A stretch of 64,000 nucleotides of DNA from Opisthorchis felineus (Eukaryota; Platyhelminthes; Trematoda; Opisthorchiida; Opisthorchiidae): NCBI GenBank assembly GCA_004794785.1, contig SJOL01006981.1, positions 398,347 to 462,346 on the forward strand, given 5' to 3'. Each line of letters begins with the position of its first letter. Position 1 is the stretch's first letter. The translations under genes and the position numbers were made by a program. The notes under the pieces were generated by a model that saw only the letters and a list, made by a program, of their open reading frames with translations, was not told the origin of the DNA and ran no database searches. Positions 49,679-58,549 of the stretch are shown one piece after another.

Positions 49679-50438
49679 TCTATTTGAACCAGTGAAGTTA
49701 ACATGAAACTGAAAGGAAAATGCGGGAGTTGAAGTAAAACTGACCAGCTGTCAAGATTAAATGTCAGATATGAGATGTGGAAACCTGTGGAGGCAGTAGA
49801 CACTGCAAGTTGCTGGTGAGACTCGCCGCTTAGACGACAGTATTTTGCCGAGTAACTCGATTTTCCATACATAAAGTGGACCGCCGCGAAATAAATGAGT
49901 ACTCTGCTGGGGCGTGAGTGAGTTCGATTCGAGGTCCTGCAGTAAGAGAAAAAAAACCGAATACGCAATCCTCTATCCACAAAGTGGCTGCGAAAGCCAC
50001 GCCAGAGAAGGGTTCGACAGTCAGAAAGACGAGCACAGGAATGGCCACGTGGACACGGGTATCCATGAATTAGACAAGTAACCGCTCAGATGACCTTCCC
50101 CAAACTCCGCTCCCTAGGACCCCAAGTCAAAGCCGTCTAATTTGAGTGGTCTTCAAGTAAAGCGGCCACTTCAATTTGGATTTTCTAATCTTACCGAACC
50201 ACTCTTACAAGCTTATCAGAAAAGTCCAATCACACTATTAACCACACTCATGGCAAATTATTTCGCTAAGAAAGCAAGGTGTCTGGTTTTTCTCAGCCTG
50301 TATCCTAACATTTCCCATGAAAAAAACGACACGAGAAATGCCTGGAACGATTTCCACTAAATGAACATTTCTACAGTTATCATTCTCTAGTCATCCTGCG
50401 AATTAGTGTTCCGCGGTTAAAATCGAGTGGAATTAGCA

Positions 50439-50745
50439 ATGGAAAATTACGATGCTCCGGAGAGTTTATTTGATTTGCACCGAGAACACAGTAATACATC
50501 AGTGGCTCTTTTCGAGACTCTAAACCGGATCAGAACGCTATTTGGCGCCTCACTGCGACCTTCCAGGACTCTTCAGGCCTGTGCTCACAGCTCGAGCTAC
50601 TGTAGAGGTGACCCTTCAAACACCGGATGGAGAAAACTGCAGTAATCATGCATTCATCCATTCAAGCGTTTCCATTCCACTTCTGGAAAGCCGGATTGTC
50701 GGATACCGAGTTCGATCTGAGATAGTGCTCTGTAGAGAAACAAAG
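50439..50745 (+). CDS. Possible 5' end of an unrecognised gene, two exons
   Basis: ATG at 50439 (context GCAATGG) opens MENYDAPESLFDLHREH. A GT-AG intron at 50491-50566 (76 nt) joins in frame to a 60-codon exon with LFRPVLTARATVEVTLQTPD, NHAFIHSSVSIPLLESRIVG and VLCRETK, ending at AAG/GTGAGA in phase 0. The 76-nt intron fits the second common intron size class of tapeworms. The start lies 760 bp from the start of the oppositely oriented ankyrin gene, so a shared promoter region is possible. No domain recognised and no third exon found before the repeats at 51 kb. Confidence 0.42.
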
Positions 50746-51084
50746 GTGAGAATGCCATGGCCAAGAACAATGGTCCTGCTTAAAAGCACAGATAGGGATT
50801 CACGGATTACTCCTGTTGGAACTTTCGCCGTTGGTGAGTCCTGCTTCATAGCTAGTTTTCACTAGCCAGCATTCGCCTGCAGCGGTCCCCTGCCTGTATG
50901 CATTGTAACCGTCTAGGTTTCCACTTTGTTTGCGGCGCCGCCATGCTTCCTCAACTTCCTCGGATGCTTCGACAAGTTCTGGCATCGAATCCGTTGCGGA
51001 GACTGAATTGTACCGTAATATGACGATTTGTGTACCTTCGTGACCCAATAAACTACACTCAGGATCTAACTTTGACACGCAGAG

Positions 51085-52219
51085 CTTCCCATACAGGGTT
51101 GGTCAACGGACAGGGGTCTGGCGAACACAAAATCCTGATCGTCCAGGTTAGGGGTTGAAACACTAAGGCGATTTGTTATCTAGAAACTAGTACTACTGTG
51201 GTAGTATACCGATACCCAACCGCTGCCTTGCGGTTAGGCTTTTGAGCCAAAGACTTTTATTAAGGATCTTATGGTCCTCTTGTCTATGTATCGGTGCCCT
51301 AACAGTATCCTAGCCAGTGTACAGCTTCACAACCAGAAATACCCTCATACCACACCGATCGTCGCGCGGTGCCATCAACCGGGGGGATCAAGTTTATGCA
51401 CACGTCAAAGCCAAAAAGACTATTGCTGAGGTGTTCTTTTGTACACTGTAGTCCCTCTCTACTCCCACATCCCGTTGAGTATTATCTCTGCATGTTCTAA
51501 CACTAGGACTGAGAGGAGACTGGGTCTTACCGTGGTGTGACTTTTCGCATACCCCCGTGACCCACTGAGCTATTACTGGGAGGTATCTGTACGACACTTA
51601 GAGTCTCCCAAACCAGGTTTGCCATTGGTTATAGGTCTGACGAACAGTCTCCTCGTCCTCCAGGTCGGGGATTGGAACATGTATGGCGCATTGTTCTCTA
51701 AATATGATAACGCACTTGCATTTCCCGCCAAACACCGCTGCCTTGCGCTCAGGCTTTGGTTGAGGACACTAATCGCCCTAGGAGTATCCCAGCCCATGTA
51801 CTATCATGAACTACACACATACAACTAAACTCATGTCACATCGGCCGTCGCGTGGTGCCATTAGCCGTGTCGCCCTACTTGCTGCATCCAGCAGAGCGGG
51901 TAACCGAAAATATGCTACTGCTGACGCCTCTCCCCATCTCCCCACCCCATTCATAACTCTCTCCTTGTAGGCCCAGCAGTTAGGACTAATGACTACGTTT
52001 GTCCTGCATCGGTTTTGCAAGCAACATTTACGCATCATCCGGCGCCGACATCCTCAGCCGTCTAGAAATCAATCTTAAAGCCTCGATGCCGTCTATCTGG
52101 CTGCCTTCAATGTCCGCACACTGAAGCGAGCAGGACAAAAGGTGCTCTTGCTCGTGAAACACTGACTCGAAAGCAGCAAGCGGCCTGGTAGGTGCTAGAA
52201 CAACGTCATACGTACACTC
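51085..52219 (+). mobile_element. LINE 5' leader (two copies) and endonuclease start
   Basis: Two related blocks in direct orientation, about 51085-51390 and 51610-51880, share GTCCAGGTTAGGGGTTG or GTCCTCCAGGTCGGGGATTG, CCGCTGCCTTGCG, AGTATCC(C/T)AGCC and CGTCGCG(T/C)GGTGCCAT. The minus LINE leader at 27830-27620 contains the same block, which identifies it as LINE 5' sequence. At 52070-52190 the endonuclease begins (YLAAFNVRTLKRAGQKVLLL). The frame is cut at 52219 by the Gypsy element. The LINE remnants after 57.1 kb could be the other side of the same copy. Confidence 0.65.
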
Positions 52220-53187
52220 TGTTATATACTAACGTTGTGTTAAACTGTTTACTTGCTATTCATTAAACTAACTGTGTTTCCTAATGTTTTAGCTGATGTA
52301 CTGAAATTGTTAGAAGATTACAGCCTATCATTCGACAATTCTCCTTCTCTATTTCTGGCTGAATCATTCGAGTGCACAACAATTTAATCTTCTAACAAAA
52401 TACAATGGAACGATTGTTTCGACCAGATCGGTTTGACGCCGATCCCCAATCCTCTTCTGCTTCAGAACAATGGATCCATTGGCACGAAACGTTTACTAAT
52501 TTCCTCTCATGCATCGAACTCCCAAACGTTGACAAAAGAAAACTTCTGGTAAATTTTCTTTCTCCGTCCGTCTATCAACATGTTCGTGAATGTACTACTT
52601 ACGAAGACGCCATCCAGACGCTCGGAACGATGTACATTAAACCCACAAATGAAGTGTTTGCTCGTCACGTGCTGGCTACTACCAAACAAGAACCGGGTCA
52701 ATTAGTCGACGCATTCCTGCAAAAATTACGTTCCCTTTCCAAGGACTGCAATTTTCGAGCGGTTTCTGCCGATGAGCATCGGGATGAGGCTATTCGAGAC
52801 GCTTTTATCACAGGTTTACAGTCTAATTCGTTGATGTCAATCGTTGATGTTATGGTGAATAATATCCCACTTCATGCTCTTATCGATACTGGTAGCTGCG
52901 AAAGTTACATTTCTTCTGACTTCGCATTGAAGCATGGTTGGACAATAACATCCTCTAAGAGCGCTATCTCGATGGCTTCAACGAATTTATCTTGTGTTAC
53001 TAGCGGTCATCTTTATGCTACCGTGCTGTACAAAAGCACACGATACGAAGGTGCCAAACTCTCGCTCTTTTCCAACTTGTGTTCAGACGTCATTCTTGGC
53101 CTAGATTTTCTCAGCCAACACCAAAGTGTGGTCATACAATTCACGGGTAAACGGCCCCCATTCGCCGTATGCACACTGAAAGCAGCG
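52220..53187 (+). repeat. Inverted repeat arm 1 (968 bp)
   Basis: This arm is the reverse complement of 54441-55408, without gaps. One clear difference was seen (Gln versus Pro codon in the protease part, near 53138). It starts at the LTR TG and stops inside the protease-to-RT linker. Such identity implies a very recent event or an assembly artefact. Confidence 0.95.
52307..52398 (+). promoter_or_regulatory. Leader stem-loop upstream of gag
   Basis: TTGTTAGAAGATTA (52307-52320) and its exact complement TAATCTTCTAACAA (52385-52398) flank a 64-nt loop, ending 6 nt before the gag ATG at 52405. The same hairpin occurs in arm 2 (about 55230-55321). It could be a packaging, translation-control or terminal structure of the element; its role is inferred from position. 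Confidence 0.6.
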
Positions 53188-53199
53188 GCTTTATTTTAA
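52405..53199 (+). CDS. gag-pro: Gypsy gag-protease, truncated copy
   Basis: 264 codons from an ATG shared with the reverse copy. The first part (residues 1-142) is gag capsid-like: MERLFRPDRFDADP, the IHWHETFTNFL block, KPTNEVFARHVLAT and DEAIRDAFITGLQS. Directly after comes an aspartic protease domain with PLHALIDTGSCESYIS (catalytic DTG) and DVILGLDFLSQH. The gag C-terminus and its CCHC zinc knuckles, normally between them, are missing in both copies, so the deletion predates the inverted duplication. The frame runs eight bases of foreign sequence past the arm boundary and stops. Confidence 0.9.
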   Translation: MERLFRPDRFDADPQSSSASEQWIHWHETFTNFLSCIELPNVDKRKLLVNFLSPSVYQHVRECTTYEDAIQTLGTMYIKPTNEVFARHVLATTKQEPGQLVDAFLQKLRSLSKDCNFRAVSADEHRDEAIRDAFITGLQSNSLMSIVDVMVNNIPLHALIDTGSCESYISSDFALKHGWTITSSKSAISMASTNLSCVTSGHLYATVLYKSTRYEGAKLSLFSNLCSDVILGLDFLSQHQSVVIQFTGKRPPFAVCTLKAAALF

Positions 53200-54007
53200 T
53201 TACCTGGACGGTACTGGACATCGTAATGAAAACAGGATAGTTCAAGTCTCCATCTCCCGATTTTGTCATTTTTCACTTTGCCTTTGTGCTGTTTATCGTA
53301 CATAAAGGCGACTGATCGTTGTCCGTGACAAGTGTGAAGTAATTGCCAATCAGGTAGTTTCTCCATTTTCTCAGGGCTTCAACAATCGCGTACGCTTCCT
53401 TCTCGATTGCTGAATGATGACGCTCACTGTGTGACAGAGTGCGTGAAAAGAAAGCTACCGGGCGCCCGTTTTGGTTGAGAGTGGCCGCAATGGCTATCTC
53501 GGAAGCATCGGTTTCCATAACGAGTGGACGAGTGTAGTCTATGGTGAACAAGGCGGCCTTTTCCAAATCGTGTTTTAGAGTATTCAATGCAGCTTGTACG
53601 CTATCTGGAATGGGAAAGATCTGATTGTGGACGATTGGATGAATTTTATCCGAAAAACTTGGGATCCAGTGTGCGTAGTATGCCAGCATTCTGACCAATC
53701 TTCGTTGTGAACGGATGTCACATGGATGAGGCAACTCCCGTAGGGCTCGAAAACGTTCAGGGTCTGATTTAATCATACCGTGAGATATTTCGTATCCTAG
53801 TAATAGTACTTTCGCAGTAGCTATGATGCTCTTTTTCTGGTTAAATGTAATACCGTGACGTTTTGAGGCCTCAAGGAATTTCTTCAAATTTCGATCATGT
53901 TCCTGGGCATCGCGACCACACACGGTAACATTGTCAACATATGCGGATGTATCTAGCATATCTTCCTCGTGTATGATGTTGTCTATGGTGCGTTGAAAGC
54001 AGGCCAC
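53200..54007 (-). pseudogene. pol: Gypsy RT (end) and RNase H, inactive
   Basis: Minus-strand continuation of pol. It opens with VACFQRTIDNI-type RT sequence and has the catalytic box as YVDN instead of YxDD, which should abolish polymerase activity. RNase H follows (VMETDASEIAIAATLNQNGR, FFSRTLSHSERHHSAIEKEA, ALRKWRNYL). A single-base frameshift near 53315 ends the frame at 53273; the other frame continues with tether-like sequence to a YRPGN at about 53200. Another single frameshift near 54095 separates it from the upstream RT part. Confidence 0.85.
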
Positions 54008-54011
54008 ACCA

Positions 54012-55223
54012 TTAGTGACTCCGAACGGAATGCGGCGAAATTGAAACAGTGTACCACATGCCTCGAATGCAGTATATGGCTTGTCTTTGTCGGGAATGGT
54101 GGTACGTACTTTGAAGGTCTAGTGTGCTAAACACCGTGTAATGGGAAACCTTCTCTACAAGTTCGTCCACCTTCGGCAGAGGATACACATCAAGGTACGT
54201 GAAGCGATTTATGGTTTGACTGTAATCGATGACCATGCGCTTCTTATGCCTTTCATTTGTAGTAACGAGAACCTGGGCCGGCCAAGGAGAGTCAGACGGT
54301 TCAATAATGTTGTCTGTTAGTAGCTTCCGAATCTCCGTCTCGATAAATACCGTATCCGCGCGAGAGAAACGAAGATATTTTGTAGCAGTCGCAGTATACC
54401 CAGGGGCGAGCTTATCAAACAAAGAGGGAGCATTGACTTTCGCTGCTTTCAGTGTGCATACGGCGAATGGGGGCCGTTTACCCGTGAATGGTATGACCAC
54501 ACTTTGGTGTTGGCTGAGAAAATCTAGGCCAAGAATGACGTCTGAACACAAGTTGGAAAAGAGCGAGAGTTTGGCACCTTCGTATCGTGTGCTTTTGTAC
54601 AGCACGGTAGCATAAAGATGACCGCTAGTAACACAAGATAAATTCGTTGAAGCCATCGAGATAGCGCTCTTAGAGGATGTTATTGTCCAACCATGCTTCA
54701 ATGCGAAGTCAGAAGAAATGTAACTTTCGCAGCTACCAGTATCGATAAGAGCATGAAGTGGGATATTATTCACCATAACATCAACGATTGACATCAACGA
54801 ATTAGACTGTAAACCTGTGATAAAAGCGTCTCGAATAGCCTCATCCCGATGCTCATCGGCAGAAACCGCTCGAAAATTGCAGTCCTTGGAAAGGGAACGT
54901 AATTTTTGCAGGAATGCGTCGACTAATTGACCCGGTTCTTGTTTGGTAGTAGCCAGCACGTGACGAGCAAACACTTCATTTGTGGGTTTAATGTACATCG
55001 TTCCGAGCGTCTGGATGGCGTCTTCGTAAGTAGTACATTCACGAACATGTTGATAGACGGACGGAGAAAGAAAATTTACCAGAAGTTTTCTTTTGTCAAC
55101 GTTTGGGAGTTCGATGCATGAGAGGAAATTAGTAAACGTTTCGTGCCAATGGATCCATTGTTCTGAAGCAGAAGAGGATTGGGGATCGGCGTCAAACCGA
55201 TCTGGTCGAAACAATCGTTCCAT
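54012..55223 (-). CDS. gag-pol: Gypsy gag-protease-RT (start), frameshifted
   Basis: 403 codons. Residues 1-261 equal the forward gag-protease copy apart from one substitution. It then continues into the RT domain, with KLLTDNIIEPSDSPWPAQVL, RMVIDYSQTINRFT and YPLPKVDELVEKV, up to STLDLQS, after which a one-base frameshift derails it. Gag, protease and RT share one frame here, without the usual gag-pol break, because of the deletion of gag's C-terminus. Confidence 0.9.
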   Translation of the reverse strand: MERLFRPDRFDADPQSSSASEQWIHWHETFTNFLSCIELPNVDKRKLLVNFLSPSVYQHVRECTTYEDAIQTLGTMYIKPTNEVFARHVLATTKQEPGQLVDAFLQKLRSLSKDCNFRAVSADEHRDEAIRDAFITGLQSNSLMSIVDVMVNNIPLHALIDTGSCESYISSDFALKHGWTITSSKSAISMASTNLSCVTSGHLYATVLYKSTRYEGAKLSLFSNLCSDVILGLDFLSQHQSVVIPFTGKRPPFAVCTLKAAKVNAPSLFDKLAPGYTATATKYLRFSRADTVFIETEIRKLLTDNIIEPSDSPWPAQVLVTTNERHKKRMVIDYSQTINRFTYLDVYPLPKVDELVEKVSHYTVFSTLDLQSTYHHSRQRQAIYCIRGMWYTVSISPHSVRSH

Positions 55224-55408
55224 TGTATTTTGTTAGAAGATTAAATTGTTGTGCACTCGAATGATTCAGCCAGAAATAGAGAAGGAGAATTGTCGAATGA
55301 TAGGCTGTAATCTTCTAACAATTTCAGTACATCAGCTAAAACATTAGGAAACACAGTTAGTTTAATGAATAGCAAGTAAACAGTTTAACACAACGTTAGT
55401 ATATAACA
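54441..55408 (-). repeat. Inverted repeat arm 2 (968 bp)
   Basis: Mirror of 52220-53187, separated from it by 1,253 bp of RNase H and RT sequence. The outer end (55408) is the TG terminus of the LTR, fused directly to integrase coding sequence. Confidence 0.95.
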
Positions 55409-55921
55409 CATAACACGTTATGTCACCCCGGCATCACGCGGATGCTTCATTTCGTTCGCTCGAAAAATTTGCCGTTTTCAATCGAGGATGTTAAGGCGAT
55501 TACAAATCAATGTAGTGTTTGTTCAGAATTGAAGCCTCGTTTCCTCAATCACCCTTTTAGCAATCATATTAAACCTACACAACCGTTTGAACGCGTCAGC
55601 GGCGATTTTAAAGGCCCACTTTCATCGACTTCCCACAACAAATACCTTTTAATAATGATCGACGAGTACTCCCGTTTCCCATTCACCTTCGCGTGTACGG
55701 ATGTGTCCTCATCCACCGTGATCAAGTGTTTTATTCGGTTGTCCTCTTTGTTCGGAATGCCATCATATGTCCATTCTGATCGTGAAGGAACTTTCATGTC
55801 AGGTGAAGTGCAAAGGTTTCTTCACGACAGGGGTGTGGCAACCAGTCGAACTACCCCATACAATCCTTGCGGTAACGGACAATTTGAACGGCTTAACTGT
55901 ACTCTATCACTCTGGCGTTGA
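55409..55921 (+). CDS. int: Gypsy integrase fragment
   Basis: Open from the very first base after the LTR junction. The zinc-binding HHCC part reads HNTLCHPGITRMLHFVR and CSVCSELKPRF. The catalytic core has SGDFKGPL (first Asp), IDEYSRFPF, HSDREGTFMS (second Asp) and GNGQFERLN (Glu). A frameshift at about 55900 ends it. The orientation is opposite to the RT/RNase H block to its left, which cannot occur in an intact element. The stretch linking RNase H and integrase, probably some tens of codons, is missing. Confidence 0.9.
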   Translation, partial: HNTLCHPGITRMLHFVRSKNLPFSIEDVKAITNQCSVCSELKPRFLNHPFSNHIKPTQPFERVSGDFKGPLSSTSHNKYLLIMIDEYSRFPFTFACTDVSSSTVIKCFIRLSSLFGMPSYVHSDREGTFMSGEVQRFLHDRGVATSRTTPYNPCGNGQFERLNCTLSLWR

Positions 55922-56010
55922 AGACCCAGATAGGAAACTCCAGGACAGCGAAAATCGTCTGAACACGTGGTGTCCACCAAAGAACCAGCCCCGGAGCCAA
56001 ATAGACTAGA

Positions 56011-56544
56011 TTCGCTTCAACTGTTGGTGGGAATGATTCATCACTGTCCGCCGCTTCTTATGGAATGCCTGTGTGGAATCCAATCATGAAATTGTCCGTT
56101 GCGCCACTCACAGTAGTTTTTGGATTTTCGCAGTACATGCGCCTCACTCAATCCCTGAGAATCCCACATACCCATAAATCAAATTAACTTATCAGAACCG
56201 GTTCCTCCAACGTCTATCTACTGGACGTTATCGGTCAATGGAAACAGATATCCAAAGCTGTACCCGAAGCCGGAAATTCTTCCTTCGGTACAATCCAGCC
56301 AATCTCTTCCCGGGATTGGATCGCTAACAGGATACAACTTTGCCGGAGTTCTGTCCATGAAAGATTAACAACGGCCACAACCACAATCCAAGTCAACGCG
56401 TCATCCCACGCTAGGAAAAACTGAGCGGCTGCGCAGACCGGGAAACTTGATGGACCCAGATGCTCAAAGTGGAAGCGAAAATGCTGGAAATGTTTGCTGG
56501 TTGTTTTACTTGATCCGTTCGGCAGATCCTGGAAAACAATGAAT
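56011..56544. other. No gene recognised
   Basis: Words such as VSTKEPAPEP (about 55965-55995) suggest a degraded Gypsy C-terminus just before this stretch. Beyond it nothing is recognisable, and no second LTR was found. Confidence 0.35.
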
Positions 56545-56735
56545 AATAATAACAGTCAATCGGCTGAAATACAACTTCGGTGCCGAACTGTCACAAAACC
56601 CGAAAGACGCATTAGGGCTGAGATACTGGCGGGCTGCCCAACCCTAGACAAGAACACTCGAGGCACCAAGGTTGGATTCAAACTACGGACCTTCCCGTCA
56701 GTAAGTTCGCAACCTAACCACTGAGCCATCTCAAA
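56545..56735 (-). mobile_element. tRNA-derived SINE, copy 3
   Basis: On the minus strand: box A (GAGATGGCTCAGTGGTTAGG), then GACGGGAAGGTCCGTAG, a decayed box B (TTTGAATCC), TTGTCTAGGGTTGGGCAGCC and CAGTATCTCAGCCC. It is more diverged than copies 1 and 2. The CAGTATCYCAGCCC block is shared with copy 2 only, suggesting two subfamilies or a deletion in copy 1. Confidence 0.8.
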
Positions 56736-57109
56736 CTTGGTCCTGGAAATCCCCTTGTCGGTGAGAACATTAAGGATCACAGTGGCTCCGCGACAACCAG
56801 CGGAGGAGAACGTTTGGGCCGCTGGCCAGAATAATTATGTTTGCCCTGTTTCTCAAAGCGGTCCATCGTTCGTTGTTAAATCGTTCTTCCTCGTTGTAGC
56901 TCGCAGTGTCGAAGTTTTGGGTGGATAAAGCCTAGATTATGGGCCCTCGGTCTTTTCCATTCTTACCCTGGTTGTCGCCGCGCTCCATTCCTCGCCAAAC
57001 ACAACAATACTTCAAACAATAATTCCATCAGCCACCTGCTACTTCCCATCCGGACCACCGGTCTTTGACAGAAATTGAACTGTGAATATGGAGCCCCCTT
57101 CAACCTCAC

Positions 57110-58535
57110 AGGTGTTCGAATATATGTCCCTACTCAAGCGTCACCGTACTCTTAGTCACCACGATCTTCCACCTGCTCTATTCAAAGACGGCAGTGAATT
57201 CCTTGGTCAGCGCCTTTCTAACTTAGGCCTACTTTGGAGTAAAGCACCATCCTAGAGAACGGGGGTGGGGCGATAATTGTGCTTGTCTTCAAAGGGGCAT
57301 CCGCAGTGAATATAGTAACCAAAGATGTCAAATTGACTGCCACGGTAACAAGACTCCTGAGGTCGCCGACTCCTCATAACATTGTCACTTATAAATGCTC
57401 TATATGCCTCCTGCCGTGGACGCCTACGTGTCTACGGCAAATCTTCCCCTGCGTTCACCACATCCAGTGGTGACAAGCAAGGGTGTCCTCTGTCGCCCTT
57501 TTTCTTTAACTTCGTTATCGATGTGCTCCTTTAGACCTCTTTACCTGCCTCTAACATCTCGGGTGTCGAAATACTCCCGGGAAGTTCGCTCAGTGACATT
57601 GAGTTCGCCGATGATATTGCTCCCTTCGGAACAGACACTTTAAAAATGCAATCAATTTTAAATAACCTAAACAACTCTGCTGCATAGTTCGGTAGGCGCT
57701 TCGCATCTGTGAAAAAGTAAGGTGCTGCTACAAGATTGGGTGGAATCTAACCCTAACCTCAAGCCCACAGGTGAACCGGTCGATGTGGTAGATAGATTCG
57801 TTTACACTGGCAGCTGCATAGGTCCCGGCAGGGTGGCAAATGACAAGATCATTTCCCGAACTGGGAGGGCCAGAGTAGTGTTTGTGGCACCGAAGTGACA
57901 TCAGCTTCACTGTCAAGAATTGAGTGTACAGTGCCGCGGTCAAATTTGTCCTATTTTATGGATCAGATGCGTGGCCGCTTCGTACGGAAGATCTTCGGAG
58001 ACTCTGTATTTTACCATCGTTGCCTCCGTAGCGTTGCGCGGATCTGATGGGAACACCAGGTCAGTACTGCTGAAGTTTTTATGGAGGTTCACTCTCCCAC
58101 GAAAGATAGAGCTCTCCTCGCCCAACGTTGTATCGAATAAGGGCGACCGAGAGGCGGTTAGCACATGACTTGGGAATGAAGCATGGAAGTCTTCACCAGC
58201 CAACTGAGTCGCGTTGGTAACTGCCGCCTCTCCGGATGGGGACTGCGGGACGGGACAAACCAATAGTTAGTGACCCTGACGGATATAGCTGTCACACAGC
58301 TAGCGGAAGCCTTGCATCAAAGATATCATCTTCATTGCGTAGCTTTCACTTCCTGTCAAATTGGACGAAGATCTATTGGCCGTCAGTTGATGGATCGAGC
58401 CGCCGCTTCCAGTGCACGGCTCTCATTCCCTTATCCTCATTGTGCTCGGTGGACGAAGCTGTAAAAGCTGGAATGAATGCACTTCGGTGCACGGTTTGTG
58501 AGCTGGAAAACCGAACTGAACTGAACTAAGCCGGC
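57110..58535 (+). mobile_element. LINE RT to 3' end, plus strand, AACTG tail
   Basis: Several frames give RT remnants: DLPPALFKDGSEFLGQRLSN, INALYASCRGR, SGDKQGCPLSPFFFNFVIDV and LSDIEFADDIAPFG (intact FADD box). Then come VLLQDWVESNPNL, a C-terminal HRCLRSVARI and the 3' region with TCGCGTTGGTAACTGCCGCC, as at 36.35 kb. It ends in GAACTGAACTGAACTAAG at about 58515-58535. The copy is dead. Confidence 0.8.
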
Positions 58536-58549
58536 ACGCGAAACCCTAA

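Larger units (their letters stand above)
52220..56010. mobile_element. Rearranged Gypsy-type LTR retrotransposon
   Basis: Order on the plus strand: LTR/leader, gag and protease (52220-53187, forward); RNase H, RT, protease, gag and leader (53188-55408, all reversed); integrase (55409-55921, forward) and a decayed remainder. The outer ends of both leader copies begin with the LTR dinucleotide TG. The gag and pol relate to Gypsy (Metaviridae-type) elements frequent in flatworm genomes. No 3' LTR is visible. Internal deletions, frameshifts and a mutated RT active site show that it cannot move by itself. It is inserted in LINE sequence on the left; the right end is approximate. Confidence 0.88.

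Noticed and set aside
50800..51078. 92-codon minus-strand frame rich in Glu and Arg
   Set aside because: It abuts LINE leader repeats and has no recognisable domain or splice partner.
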